The position numbers were made by a program, and so were the translations under genes. From Haloferax mediterranei ATCC 33500 (GTDB taxonomy: Archaea > Halobacteriota > Halobacteria > Halobacteriales > Haloferacaceae), in assembly GCF_000306765.2 (NCBI RefSeq), contig NC_017941.2, positions 62,001 to 126,000 of the forward strand: a DNA stretch of 64,000 nt, read 5' to 3'. Below the pieces are notes generated by a model. That model made no database searches. It was not told the origin of the DNA and was given only the letters and a program-made list of their open reading frames with translations. Shown piece by piece: positions 25,658 to 34,463 of this stretch (positions within the stretch are counted from its first letter, which is position 1; each line of letters begins with the position of its first letter).

Positions 25658-25883
25658 CCAGCGTCAGTCAGTCTTCCTGTGTAGATATTTTGGAAACCTT
25701 AACGACTCCGGTGAGCATCGGCTGTCCCCCCGAACTGTCTGTGTTTACCGGATTCTGTATAGCGCGTATTGATTTATCAGGGGCTAACGGACGAACGGTG
25801 ATTTTACTGACGGCTAACGGTCGAAACCCGGTGATTCCACTCGCAGTACGTCTCAGATGCCGAAAATTGAGTGACGCAGCACG

Positions 25884-26105
25884 TCACTCGATGAGTGGAC
25901 TGTCCACGCGGGCGGCGAGAAGCTCGCTCGCCGTAAAGGTGGAAACCAGTTCGTTGATTAGTTCGTCGTACGACTCCTCGTCCTCGCACAGCGCATCGAG
26001 TCGCTCGACGGTTCGACGGTCCAGTTCGACCGTCTCTGTTTGTACCTCCGGTTCGTAGCCAACCGGGTAGTCGTATTCGAATCTGTTTGTTCTCGCGGAC
26101 GCCAT
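25884..26105 (-). CDS. Small acidic protein, antitoxin-like (73 aa)
   Basis: The central part TVELDRRTVERLDALCEDEESYDELINELV matches the pattern of haloarchaeal DUF7557-type proteins, which resemble VapB-like antitoxins with a strand-helix-helix start. There is no toxin gene next to it: the nearest genes are DoxX on the other strand and a VOC protein. It may be an orphan DNA-binding regulator. The stretch before it (25658-25883) shows no gene. Confidence 0.6.
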   Translation of the reverse strand: MASARTNRFEYDYPVGYEPEVQTETVELDRRTVERLDALCEDEESYDELINELVSTFTASELLAARVDSPLIE

Positions 26106-26328
26106 CGTCTTACCCCGAACCGGCCATGCGGACCGGTATCATGTCATACACAAGCATCCAATATGAGGATTTCGCGCATTTCAACGGGTGAGACTGGGGT
26201 GTTGTGGCTTCGATGAGGTCCGTTGGCTCTTAGGGAATAAACTCTATAATGCGATATAGAAAACGGATCGCTCACTCACAATCGGACGATGGCGTTAGTA
26301 TCTAGCTTCAGAAACAGCAGAACTACAC

Positions 26329-26718
26329 TTACCAGTGACTCGCGCCGCTCTCGCGAAGTCGCGACTCCCGCCAGCACGTTACTTCGAGTTCGTTTCCGTC
26401 GGGGTCTGTGAAATAGAGACTCGTATCGGTGTCGCGGAAGTTGATACTCTCATCGCTGAGTCGTTCGCGGAGCGAGTCCAGAAACGACTCCGGTGCGGCG
26501 AACGAAACGTGGCCCGGCCGCACGTCGTCGCCCTCGGCTGTCTCGGCAAGATTGAGTGATTGCCCTTGTCCGACGCGAACCCAGTGGTACGTTCCGTCTG
26601 CTGGGTTTCGTTTGTCCACCGACGGCAGACCGAGTACCTCGGTGTAGAACGAGACCGCTCTTTCGAGGTTCGAGACGGGAAGGGCGACGTGGTCGAATCC
26701 GTAGACGCCGTGTGCCAT
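26329..26718 (-). CDS. VOC-family (glyoxalase/dioxygenase-fold) protein
   Basis: The 129-residue protein is a single vicinal-oxygen-chelate domain. The N-terminal metal His is in FDHVALPVSNLERAVSFYTEVLG, a second His in PGHVSFAA, and the Glu in DPDGNELEVTCW. These are the three metal ligands of the fold. The ATG at 26718 is preferred over the GTG at 26727 because the TATA-like ACAACTATTC is centred 27 bases before it. The substrate is unknown; lactoylglutathione lyase, fosfomycin resistance and dioxygenase roles are all possible in this family. Confidence 0.85.
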   Translation of the reverse strand: MAHGVYGFDHVALPVSNLERAVSFYTEVLGLPSVDKRNPADGTYHWVRVGQGQSLNLAETAEGDDVRPGHVSFAAPESFLDSLRERLSDESINFRDTDTSLYFTDPDGNELEVTCWRESRLRESGASHW

Positions 26719-26759
26719 TGCCGACACTCTCGTGGCCGTAGAATAGTTGTTTGTGGCTC

Positions 26760-28193
26760 TTACCCTAACTGCTCGCCGACGATGCGGTCGGCTTCGGCGA
26801 TAAACGCCGCCACTTCACCCTTCGGAATCGTCGCGCCCGCGGCAACGTCGTGACCGCCACCGTCGCCGCCGACTGCACGGGATGCCTCGCGCATGACAGC
26901 AGAGAGGTCGAGACCGTTTCTGACCATCACGTACGACCCGCGCGAGGAGACCTTCACGTCGCCGTCTTCGTTCTCGGCGAAGGCCAACACCGGAATTCCG
27001 TTTCGCGTCGCGTTGGTACCAACGGCCATCCCCGCGACGATGCCGACGATGGTCTCGCGTATCTCGTCGCCCGCGTCGAACCACTGGAGGTTCTCTTCCA
27101 CACTCACGCCCTGTTCTTTCACCCATTGAAGCCCGTTCGAGAGGTTTTTGCGGTGATTTCGAAGGAGCCTGCGCGCCCTATCGAGTGCGCGGTCGCGCTC
27201 GCCGAGACAGACTGCGAGACCCACGTCCGCCCGGTCGTAGCGCGCCGTCGCGTTCAGGAGCGTCGAAAACTCGCTCACGTCGCGAAGTTCGGTTCCTTCT
27301 TTCTCGCGGGAGAGTACGTAGGTCGTCCCTACGAGGTCGTCGATGCGCGAGGCGGGAACGCCGCTGGCGATGGCGCGGCGCATCAGTGCGCTGGCGAGCG
27401 TCTGTCGCTCGTCGCCGGTGAGGTCGACCCACCGTTTCCACTCGCCGTCGTCGTCACGGCACGGAACGTCGAGTTCGGTCAGGAACTCGATAGCGCCGGC
27501 TTCGTTGTTCGAGATGCCGGGGATGCGAACGTCGGTCGCGTACTGGAGCAGCTTTGGGAGGGCACGGGTCTGGCGACCGTAAATGCGGAGGTCGGTCCCT
27601 TCCTCGACGACGCCGGCTTCGACGCCCTCGTCGACGATGCCCGTGTTGGCTCCGTGGAGTTCGCCGTTCGAGTCCTGCATGTCGCCCACCGCCCCGACGA
27701 CCGCGAGAGCCGCGAGGTCTCGATTGTCTCCGCCCGCCGGTTCGAGCGCGCGAGCGAGGACGTAACTCGCGCCTGCTCCGGAGAGTTCGGTCGCGCCGTC
27801 GAGTCCGAACCGAAGCGGGTTCAGGTGGTGTTCGGTCTCGACGCCGTCGGCGGGTTGGTGGTGGTCGGCGATGACCGGGTGGAAGTCGCCCGCGTCCTCG
27901 TACTCGACGATGATATCGAGTTGGCCACTGCCGAAGTCGGTGAAGAGAACGGTGTCGTAGTCAGTGGCGGCGATATCGGCGACGGCCGCCTCGTCGAGTT
28001 GGCGACAAAACACCGTCTCGAACGGGATTCCGGCGCGTTCGAGTGCCGCCGAGGCGATGCCAGCGCTCGTCAACCCGTCGGCGTCGATGTGCGAGGCGAG
28101 AAGCACCCGGTCGGCGTCGCGGAGTCGGTCCGCACACGCCGCTGCGTGCTCGGTGAGTTCGGGGACGGGTCCGTCCATCAGTTCGATACTCAC
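26760..28193 (-). CDS. DHH-family single-stranded DNA nuclease, RecJ-like
   Basis: The protein is about 477 residues. The DHH domain has the metal-binding motifs SHIDADG, FTDFGSGQLD and DHHQP. The DHHA1 domain near the C-terminus has GGDGGGHDVAAGATIP. These are the core features of archaeal RecJ/GAN nucleases, which act in DNA repair and, for some, with the replisome. The start is uncertain: a GTG at 28193 gives the most family-like N-terminus, an ATG at 28178 fits a TATA-like box at 28205-28213 better, and the frame stays open to 28238. Confidence 0.88.
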   Translation of the reverse strand: MSIELMDGPVPELTEHAAACADRLRDADRVLLASHIDADGLTSAGIASAALERAGIPFETVFCRQLDEAAVADIAATDYDTVLFTDFGSGQLDIIVEYEDAGDFHPVIADHHQPADGVETEHHLNPLRFGLDGATELSGAGASYVLARALEPAGGDNRDLAALAVVGAVGDMQDSNGELHGANTGIVDEGVEAGVVEEGTDLRIYGRQTRALPKLLQYATDVRIPGISNNEAGAIEFLTELDVPCRDDDGEWKRWVDLTGDERQTLASALMRRAIASGVPASRIDDLVGTTYVLSREKEGTELRDVSEFSTLLNATARYDRADVGLAVCLGERDRALDRARRLLRNHRKNLSNGLQWVKEQGVSVEENLQWFDAGDEIRETIVGIVAGMAVGTNATRNGIPVLAFAENEDGDVKVSSRGSYVMVRNGLDLSAVMREASRAVGGDGGGHDVAAGATIPKGEVAAFIAEADRIVGEQLG

Positions 28194-28320
28194 GTCGTCA
28201 CCGGCATAAACGCTGGTAGTTCGGTGGTGATACTCCACGGTCGGACGTCGTCGTACATGGGCCGGGATTGCGCCGTTTCAGTACAAAAATGTCCGCCAGC
28301 AATGGACACGGGGGTGCTTT

Positions 28321-29553
28321 TCAGAGTCGCCGTCTCACCACGAACAGGAGCGCGGTCGCAAGGACCGTCGAGGCTGCGACGAGCGCCCATCCGGCCCCGT
28401 AGCCGACGAACTGGACTACGGTTCCGAAAAGTGGCGGTGCGAGCAGGCCGCCGATGTTGAGCGCGGTTTGTCCGCCGGCAGTCGCTGCTCCAATGTCGCC
28501 GTCGTCGACGACGGCGCTCAGACACGAGTAGAAGACACCGGTCGAACCGTGGATGGTGAGGCCGAGCGCGACGAACACGGCGACTGAGAGCGCGAGCGAC
28601 CCGCCCGTCACCGCGAGGAGGGCGAACAGACCGACGGAACCGGCGAGTTGGACGAGCGCGACTGTCGCCGCCCCGCGCGCCCCGCCGAGTCGGTCGGCGA
28701 GGCTTCCGGCACCGATGCGGCCGATACTGCCGGTCACCTGCGTCGCCGCGAGGACGCCGCCGGCGATAGCGGGACCCTGCTTGACCACGTCCTGCACGTA
28801 GAGAACGGTGTAGCCGAGCATCGAGAAGATGGACGCGCCGATGAAGAGAGCGGCGGCGACGAGCGCGACGTAGGCCCGGTTGTCGCGCAGTCCATCGAGT
28901 CTCGGGCGTTCGAGGCGGCCGGTTCCGGGGTTTCCGTCGTAGCGAGCAGCGAAGACGAGCGCGTAGCCGAGCGCGACGGCGGCGATGAGCCAGAAGCCGA
29001 CCTGCCACGCGGCGACGACGGCGATACCAGTGATGATGAGCGACGAGGCTCCGCTGCCGACGGTGACGCCGACCTGTTTCAGGCCCATTGCGAGATTCTT
29101 GCTCCCGGCGGGCGCGGCCGCGACGATGCCACGATTCGAGGCGGGCATCGCGGTCGAGTAGGCTCCACCGAGGAGCGCCGCCGTCACCAACAACAGCGCG
29201 TACGACGGTGTGGAAAGCGTGACACTGACGAGGGCGACGGCCAGCGCGAGGAGGCCGACGACCATCACCGGTTTTTCGCCGTAGCCATCGACAGCCGCGC
29301 CGCTCGGGAACAAGACGAGCGTGTAGCCGAGTAACCCGGCGGTCACGAAAACGCCGACCAGCGACTCGGAGAGTCCGAACTCCGTTCGAATCAACCCGGT
29401 CGCGGCGAAAATCGTGTAGTAACAGAGACTCGCTGCGGTCTGCCATCCGGCAACCGCGCCCACGGCCTGCCACGACCTGTCTATCGAACCCGCATCGGTC
29501 GAGCTCGCGTCGGTCGTGCCTGAAACCGTCCCGCTTCCGCCGTCTCCCGTCAC
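28321..29553 (-). CDS. Major facilitator superfamily transporter
   Basis: This 410-residue membrane protein has about twelve hydrophobic segments after a polar N-terminus rich in Ser, Thr and Asp. The MFS loop motif appears as FPSGAAVDGYGEKPVM between helices two and three. The GTG start overlaps the hemD stop in a GTGA, so it is coupled to tetrapyrrole genes. An exporter or importer related to tetrapyrroles, precursor or nickel/cobalt chelates is conceivable, but the sequence gives no direct clue. Confidence 0.85.
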   Translation of the reverse strand: MTGDGGSGTVSGTTDASSTDAGSIDRSWQAVGAVAGWQTAASLCYYTIFAATGLIRTEFGLSESLVGVFVTAGLLGYTLVLFPSGAAVDGYGEKPVMVVGLLALAVALVSVTLSTPSYALLLVTAALLGGAYSTAMPASNRGIVAAAPAGSKNLAMGLKQVGVTVGSGASSLIITGIAVVAAWQVGFWLIAAVALGYALVFAARYDGNPGTGRLERPRLDGLRDNRAYVALVAAALFIGASIFSMLGYTVLYVQDVVKQGPAIAGGVLAATQVTGSIGRIGAGSLADRLGGARGAATVALVQLAGSVGLFALLAVTGGSLALSVAVFVALGLTIHGSTGVFYSCLSAVVDDGDIGAATAGGQTALNIGGLLAPPLFGTVVQFVGYGAGWALVAASTVLATALLFVVRRRL

Positions 29554-30293
29554 TCGTGGTACGTCGGCGCGGCCGTCTCGACCACGTCGCAGGCGAGCGC
29601 TTCGAACGTCGCTTCGTCGGGGACGACGGTCACGTCGATACCGTGTGATTCCGCCGTTTCGCGGGTCGGCGGACCGATTGCACCGACGATGGCGTCGTTC
29701 AGACCGGCGATAACCTTCTCGCGGATACCCCGTTCTTCGGCGGCGTCGAGCAGGTGTTCGACCGTGAGCGACGAGGTGAAGAGTGCGGCTTCGAGGTTGC
29801 CCGTGGCAGCCATCTCGGCGGCTTTCCCAGACCCGTTGGGGCGGGTGAGTCGATAGAGGACCGTCTCGTGGACCTCCGCACCCGCTTCGCGCAGACCGTC
29901 GATGAGTTCCTGACTGCCGTGGTCGCTCCGAGCGACTTCGACTGTCGCGCCGTCAACGTCGGGAGCGAGGTGTTCGACCAGTCCGAGCGAGGTGTACTCT
30001 TCCGGGACGCGGTCGACTATCCAGCCTGCGCCGCGGGCCGCATCAGCAGTCGCAGGTCCGATACAGCAGAGGACCGAGCCGCCGGGTTCCCAGCCAGCCT
30101 CGTCGAGGAGTTCGACGCCCGTCTTGCTCGTGAGGATGACGTAGTCGCCATCTTCGGGCATCGCATCCGTCGGCTCGACCGCGAGCATCGGGTCCGGAAC
30201 CGGCGTCGCGCCGAGCGATTCGAGGAGTTCGACGGCGCGGTCGATTCGGTCGTCGGCCGGTCGGAAGACGGCCGCGCGGACTTGTTGGCTCAT
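29550..30293 (-). CDS. hemD: Uroporphyrinogen-III synthase
   Basis: HemD closes and inverts ring D of hydroxymethylbilane to give uroporphyrinogen III. The 247-residue protein has the weakly conserved two-domain HemD pattern: VILTSKTGVELL in the first domain and TVLYRLTRP followed by ALFTSSLTVEHLL in the second. Family identity is strengthened by position: its ATG overlaps the stop of the uroporphyrinogen methyltransferase gene, and hemC lies just before that. The stop overlaps the MFS start. Confidence 0.9.
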   Translation of the reverse strand: MSQQVRAAVFRPADDRIDRAVELLESLGATPVPDPMLAVEPTDAMPEDGDYVILTSKTGVELLDEAGWEPGGSVLCCIGPATADAARGAGWIVDRVPEEYTSLGLVEHLAPDVDGATVEVARSDHGSQELIDGLREAGAEVHETVLYRLTRPNGSGKAAEMAATGNLEAALFTSSLTVEHLLDAAEERGIREKVIAGLNDAIVGAIGPPTRETAESHGIDVTVVPDEATFEALACDVVETAAPTYHE

Positions 30294-31147
30294 TCGGTCT
30301 CCTCCACGTCGCCGCCGGTTGTAATCCGTTCGGTGATGGCGTCAGCGCCGCCACCGAGGAGGAACTCCTTCACGCGGTCGCGGGTCGCAGCCACCTCGCC
30401 GATGACGGTGATTGCGGGTGGCTCAATCTCGCCCTCGTCGCGCACGTCGACGATAGTGTCGAGCGTGCCGGTTGCGACTCGCATATCGGGCCACGTCGCC
30501 CGTTCGATGAGTGCGACTGGCATGTCGCCATCCATTCCCGCATCGCGAAGTTCGGCGGTGTAGAGGGGAAGTTTCCCGACACCCATGAGGACGACGAGCG
30601 TCCCCCCGGTCGCGGCGAGTGCTTCCCAGTCCACTGCAGACTCGTCCTTTGTCGGGTCCTCGTGGCCTGTGACGAACGAGACCGACGAGACGTGGTCGCG
30701 GTGGGTGACGGGGATGCCCGCCGACCCGGGACCGGCGACGGCCGAGGTGATTCCCGGCACGATGTCGAACGGGATTCCGTTTTCGGCGAGATGTTCCATC
30801 TCCTCGCCGCCGCGGCCGAAGACGAACGGGTCGCCGCCCTTCAGGCGGACGATTTCCTTGCCTTCGCGGGCGAGTTCGACCATCCGGTTGTTCGTGTACT
30901 CCTGCGGCGTCCACTCGCCGCCGGCCCGCTTGCCCACGTCTTCGCGCTTTTCGGCCGGAATCATCTGCAGAATCTCCGGGCCGGGAAGCTTGTCGTGGAG
31001 GACTACGTCCGCCTCGTCGATGAGGCGGGCAGCCTTCATCGTCAGCAGTTCCGGGTCACCCGGTCCGCTGCCGACGAGGTGGACCGTTCCGACGGTCGCG
31101 TCATCTGTCGATTCATCTACTGCCGTCTGCTCGTCCTCCACTGTCAT
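30290..31147 (-). CDS. cobA: Uroporphyrinogen-III C-methyltransferase (SUMT)
   Basis: This SAM-dependent enzyme methylates uroporphyrinogen III to precorrin-2, feeding siroheme, cobalamin and the archaeal siroheme-dependent heme route. The 285-residue protein has the SAM-binding VHLVGSGPGDPELLTMKAARL loop split over residues 22-42, the VVLHDKL motif, and RLKGGDPFVFGRGGEE. It follows hemC after one base and overlaps hemD by four, so the three are made as one unit. Length is typical of single-domain SUMT. Confidence 0.94.
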   Translation of the reverse strand: MTVEDEQTAVDESTDDATVGTVHLVGSGPGDPELLTMKAARLIDEADVVLHDKLPGPEILQMIPAEKREDVGKRAGGEWTPQEYTNNRMVELAREGKEIVRLKGGDPFVFGRGGEEMEHLAENGIPFDIVPGITSAVAGPGSAGIPVTHRDHVSSVSFVTGHEDPTKDESAVDWEALAATGGTLVVLMGVGKLPLYTAELRDAGMDGDMPVALIERATWPDMRVATGTLDTIVDVRDEGEIEPPAITVIGEVAATRDRVKEFLLGGGADAITERITTGGDVEETE

Positions 31148-31148
31148 C

Positions 31149-32246
31149 TTACTCCTCCTCGGCCTCTTCCCGGGCGGCTTCGACTAACTGTCCTGCACCG
31201 CGGTCGCGGAGGGCGGCCGCGAAGTCGCGGGCGGCGTTTGCGTGGTTCCCAACCGGCAGGTCGCGGGACGTCTTGATGGACTCCGAGCCGTCGGTTGCGA
31301 GCACGTGTACATCGACGTGGACGTGTTCGCCCTGCAGGAGCGCGTGGACGCCGACCGGTGCGATACAGCCGCCGCCGAGTTCGGCGAGGATGGTTCGCTC
31401 GACGGTGGTCTCGACGCGGCTCCGAGGGTGGTCGAGTTTGTCCTTGACGAGGTCGATGACTTCGGAGTCGGATGCGGTCACCGCAATCGCACCCTGACCG
31501 GGTGCGGGGACGAAATCCGTCCGGGGAAGCCGCTCGTAGTTGATTTTCTTGTCGAGACCACTGCGTTTCAGTCCGGCCTCGGCGAGGACGATGGCGTCGT
31601 ATTCGGTTTCGACCTTGCGTTCCATCGCCTGTCGTTCGAGTTCGGTGAGTCCGTCGAACCACTCGTCTGCGCTCTCGTCGAACTCCGCTTCGTGGTCGGT
31701 CTTGCCGCGCTTGCCCTGTCGTTCCTTGTCGTTTTCGACGCGAGCTTCGTGCTCGCGCTGGAGGTGCGTGGCGAGCAGTTTCTCGATGCGGGTGTCGATG
31801 TTACCGCGGAGCGGTTCGACTTCGATGTCGTCGCGGTAGTTGAGCAGTTGGGCCTGCCGGCGGAGCGACGAGGTGCCGACGACGGCTCCTTCGGGAAGTT
31901 CGTCGATGTCGTGACCCTCGGCCGTGATGAGCACGTCGCCGGCGGGAGCGCGCTCGGGGACGCCCGCGACCACGAGGTCGTGGGGCTTCTCGGTCGGCAT
32001 GTCCTTCATCGAGTGGACCGCGATATCGACCTCGCCGTCGAGGACGCGCTCGTCGAGCGCGTGGACGAACGCACCCGTCTTGCCGAGTCGGTGGATGAGT
32101 TCGTCCTGAATGAGGTCGCCTGTGGTCTCGACTTCGACGAGTTCGACGTCGAGTTTGCGACCTGCGAGCGCCTCCTGTACACTCGTGGCCTGTGCGCGAG
32201 CGAGCGCCGACCCTCGCGTCGCCAAGCGAAGTGTCCGTGTAGTCAT
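31149..32246 (-). CDS. hemC: Hydroxymethylbilane synthase (porphobilinogen deaminase)
   Basis: HemC joins four porphobilinogens into hydroxymethylbilane. The 365-residue protein starts at the ATG 32246 with TLRLATRGSALARAQA, has the substrate-binding LRRQAQLL and RGNIDTRIEKL motifs, and holds the dipyrromethane cofactor Cys in LGGGCIAPVG. Compared with about 310 residues in bacteria it has a charged insertion of about 45 residues (HLQREHEARVENDKERQGKR and following), which I have seen in other haloarchaeal HemC. It leads the hemC-cobA-hemD-MFS operon. Three phased repeats lie 90-150 bases upstream. Confidence 0.95.
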   Translation of the reverse strand: MTTRTLRLATRGSALARAQATSVQEALAGRKLDVELVEVETTGDLIQDELIHRLGKTGAFVHALDERVLDGEVDIAVHSMKDMPTEKPHDLVVAGVPERAPAGDVLITAEGHDIDELPEGAVVGTSSLRRQAQLLNYRDDIEVEPLRGNIDTRIEKLLATHLQREHEARVENDKERQGKRGKTDHEAEFDESADEWFDGLTELERQAMERKVETEYDAIVLAEAGLKRSGLDKKINYERLPRTDFVPAPGQGAIAVTASDSEVIDLVKDKLDHPRSRVETTVERTILAELGGGCIAPVGVHALLQGEHVHVDVHVLATDGSESIKTSRDLPVGNHANAARDFAAALRDRGAGQLVEAAREEAEEE

Positions 32247-32337
32247 ATGCTGTTGTCCGGCCCCCGCGTTGAAAAGCCCTCCAGTTCGTTCCTCCCGAAT
32301 CGGGTCGTGACGCGTCGAACGCGGGAAATCGTGATGA

Positions 32338-32395
32338 TTTTCCACACGCGAATGGCGGGGTTTCCAACACGGTGGAGGTGTGGTTTCCAACACGG
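32338..32395. promoter_or_regulatory. Three phased TTTCCAACACGG-type repeats upstream of hemC
   Basis: GTTTCCAACACGG occurs exactly at 32360-32372 and again at 32383-32395; a third, weaker copy TTTTCCACACGCG is at 32338-32350. The spacing of 22-23 bases is about two helical turns, so a protein could bind all three on one face. The sites lie between hemC (minus strand) and a membrane-protein gene (plus strand) and could control either. Confidence 0.55.
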
Positions 32396-32466
32396 GAGTA
32401 GCGTGCTGTTCCCTGCCGACCTCACGAGAGAAAGACGGATACAACGCGCCTCCAACAACGTCCCCA

Positions 32467-32856
32467 ATGCCCTCTCTCGATTCGGTTGTCAGGCAGGTCG
32501 GAGATTTCGTCGTCGTGGCGTTCCTCTTCTTCGGCCTGCTTCCGATTTTCGGTCCGCTTGATAACCTCTTACCGCTTTTCGGCTTCGACGCGCCGTCGTG
32601 GCTCGGGTTCGTACTCGCGGGCGCGGTGGGTTTCGTCCTGCTTTGGCTCCGCCCGCTTCGACTCCGTCTCGTCGTCCGGGTGTGGCTGGTCGGACTCGTA
32701 ACGACGCTCACCTACGTCACGCTCTTCGCCTTCCTCGAACTGCGGGTGAATGCGCTCGGTATCGTCATCGCGTGGGTCGTCGGTGTCGGACTTGGGACCG
32801 TGGCGGCCTACCCGCCGCTGTGGAGGCGAGCGGAGTCGCGGTTACGAGTCGATTAG
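32467..32856 (+). CDS. Hypothetical membrane protein (129 aa)
   Basis: The protein has about four hydrophobic segments (VVVAFLFFGLLPIFGPL, SWLGFVLAGAVGFVLLWL, LVGLVTTLTYVTLFAFL, IVIAWVVGVGLGTVAAY) with an Arg-rich loop after the second. No family is recognised. The ATG at 32467 opens a frame with good haloarchaeal codon use. It is divergent from hemC and is followed 66 bases later by another small membrane-protein gene on the same strand. Confidence 0.7.
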   Translation: MPSLDSVVRQVGDFVVVAFLFFGLLPIFGPLDNLLPLFGFDAPSWLGFVLAGAVGFVLLWLRPLRLRLVVRVWLVGLVTTLTYVTLFAFLELRVNALGIVIAWVVGVGLGTVAAYPPLWRRAESRLRVD

Positions 32857-32890
32857 TATCCGACTACCCAAATCGTGTCGAATTAACGAA

Positions 32891-32900
32891 CTATTATATC
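32891..32900 (+). promoter_or_regulatory. TATA box of the 58-residue membrane protein gene
   Basis: CTATTATATC lies 23-32 bases before the GTG at 32923, the leaderless spacing. It is the main reason for accepting that short GTG-initiated gene. Confidence 0.6.
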
Positions 32901-32922
32901 GAGCGACGGCGCAGCTGAGAAC

Positions 32923-33099
32923 GTGAACTCCATCATCCGCGGTGCCTTCACCATCGTGGCCGCCGCTGTCGTCTCGTTTCCAGCGGCGTTCGTACTCGCC
33001 CCAGACCCGACGGGAACGCTTCCGATTGTTGCCGGCATCGTCTTGACCGGCGTGGTGAGTTTGTTGGTCTTCGCTGGAATGCGACTCGAACTGCTATAG
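32923..33099 (+). CDS. Small membrane protein (58 aa)
   Basis: The GTG-started frame encodes two hydrophobic segments ([20 protein letters not shown] and [19 protein letters not shown]) separated by the turn [13 protein letters not shown] box at the leaderless distance supports it. Its TAG stop and the TAG stop of hemL on the other strand are formed by the same palindrome CTATAG (33094-33099), so the two genes meet tail to tail with no gap. No family recognised; similar two-helix proteins are common in haloarchaea. Confidence 0.65.
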   Translation: MNSIIRGAFTIVAAAVVSFPAAFVLAPDPTGTLPIVAGIVLTGVVSLLVFAGMRLELL

Positions 33100-34431
33100 C
33101 GCCGTCTTGTACGCTTCCAGCGTCTCTTCGATGTCCTCGTCGGTGTGGGCGTAGGAGACGAACTGCGATTCGAACTGGTTCGCGGTGAGGAAGACGCCTT
33201 GGTCTTTCATTTCCTGCCAGAAGACGCGCTCCCAGCGGTCGGTTTCGGCCTTCGCCACGTCCGCGCCGTTCTTCGGGCAGTAGTCGTAGTTCGGGCACGC
33301 TTCGTGCTGCGTGCAGCCGTCTGCGCACTCGTCGGCGCGGTCGGCCGAGCCGTGGCGGGTGAAGACGGTCTTGAACATCGAGTCCGTGCCGACGACGGTG
33401 TACTCGGGTGCCTGGTCTTCGAGGATGTCGGTGATGCCGCGCCGCAGTTTCTCGCCGAGACGGTTGACGTGGTCGTACACGTCGTTTTCGGCGGCGTATT
33501 TCAGGTACTCGTGGCCCGCAGCGACCGTGACCGGGTGGCCCGAGAAGGTACCAGACTGGAACACGTCGCCGCCGGGGGTGAACTGCTCTATGAGTTCGGC
33601 TTTGCCGCCGATTGCGCCGACGGGGAATCCGCCGCCAATAATCTTCCCGAAGGTCGTGATGTCCGGCGTGACGCCGAACTTCCCTTGGGCGCACTGGAGG
33701 CCGCCGACGCGGAAGCCGGTGATGACCTCGTCGAAGATGAGAAGCGAGTCGTGTTCCTCGGTGATGTCGCGGAGGGTCTGGAGGTAGCCGTCGACCGGGT
33801 GGATGATGGCCGTGTTCGCGAGAATCGGCTCGGTCATGACAGCCGCGATGTCCTCGCCGTGTTCCTCGAACACCTCGCGAATCGCTTCCTCGTCGTTGAA
33901 CGGGACGGGAAGGGTGTGTTCGGCGAACGAGGATGGGACGCCGCGGGTACTGGGTTGTACGTTGCCGGGTTCGCCCTCGACGAGCGTAGATTCCTGTGCG
34001 CCGTGGTAGCCGCCCTGCATGATGACGATTTTGTCGCGGCCGGTGGTTGCGCGGGCGAGTCGGACCGCCGAGACGGTCGCTTCCGTGCCGGAGTTGACGA
34101 ATCGAATCATCTCGACCGAGGGGACGTGTCGCGCGACGAATTCGGCGTGCTCGACCTCGATTTCGGTCGGCGCGCCGTACATCGGCCCGGCCGCGGCGTG
34201 TTTCTGGACCGCCGCTTGGATGGGTTCGGGGATGTCGTGGCCGTAGAGGAGCGGCCCGTAGCCCAGCACGTAGTCGATGTAGCGGTTCCCGTCGGGGTCG
34301 ATGACGTGCGCGCCGTCACCGCGCTCGACGAAGAACGGGTAGGGCTGTGTCGCCCGGACTGAGGAGTTCACGCCGCCGGCAAGCACCGATAACGCCCGGT
34401 CGTACAACGCTCGGGACTCGTCGTGTCTCAT
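33094..34431 (-). CDS. hemL: Glutamate-1-semialdehyde 2,1-aminomutase
   Basis: HemL converts glutamate-1-semialdehyde to 5-aminolevulinate in the C5 tetrapyrrole pathway, using PLP. The 445-residue protein begins [19 protein letters not shown] and has the PLP Lys in [15 protein letters not shown]. An insertion near residues 355-380 carries four cysteines (CADGC, then [11 protein letters not shown]), spaced x3, x5, x5, which bacterial HemL lacks. It could bind zinc or an Fe-S cluster. The start at 34431 gives the family N-terminus. The other pathway genes are hemC/hemD upstream and hemB at 39.7 kb. Confidence 0.95.
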   Translation of the reverse strand: MRHDESRALYDRALSVLAGGVNSSVRATQPYPFFVERGDGAHVIDPDGNRYIDYVLGYGPLLYGHDIPEPIQAAVQKHAAAGPMYGAPTEIEVEHAEFVARHVPSVEMIRFVNSGTEATVSAVRLARATTGRDKIVIMQGGYHGAQESTLVEGEPGNVQPSTRGVPSSFAEHTLPVPFNDEEAIREVFEEHGEDIAAVMTEPILANTAIIHPVDGYLQTLRDITEEHDSLLIFDEVITGFRVGGLQCAQGKFGVTPDITTFGKIIGGGFPVGAIGGKAELIEQFTPGGDVFQSGTFSGHPVTVAAGHEYLKYAAENDVYDHVNRLGEKLRRGITDILEDQAPEYTVVGTDSMFKTVFTRHGSADRADECADGCTQHEACPNYDYCPKNGADVAKAETDRWERVFWQEMKDQGVFLTANQFESQFVSYAHTDEDIEETLEAYKTAL

Positions 34432-34463
34432 GCGCGCCGGTTCGAACCGTCGTGCCAAAGAGC

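Noticed and set aside
25884..26105. Toxin-antitoxin module
   Set aside because: The small protein resembles an antitoxin, but no toxin-like gene lies next to it on either strand.
26850..28460. 536-codon plus-strand frame opposite the RecJ-like gene
   Set aside because: Antisense to intact DHH and DHHA1 motifs, composition typical of a shadow.
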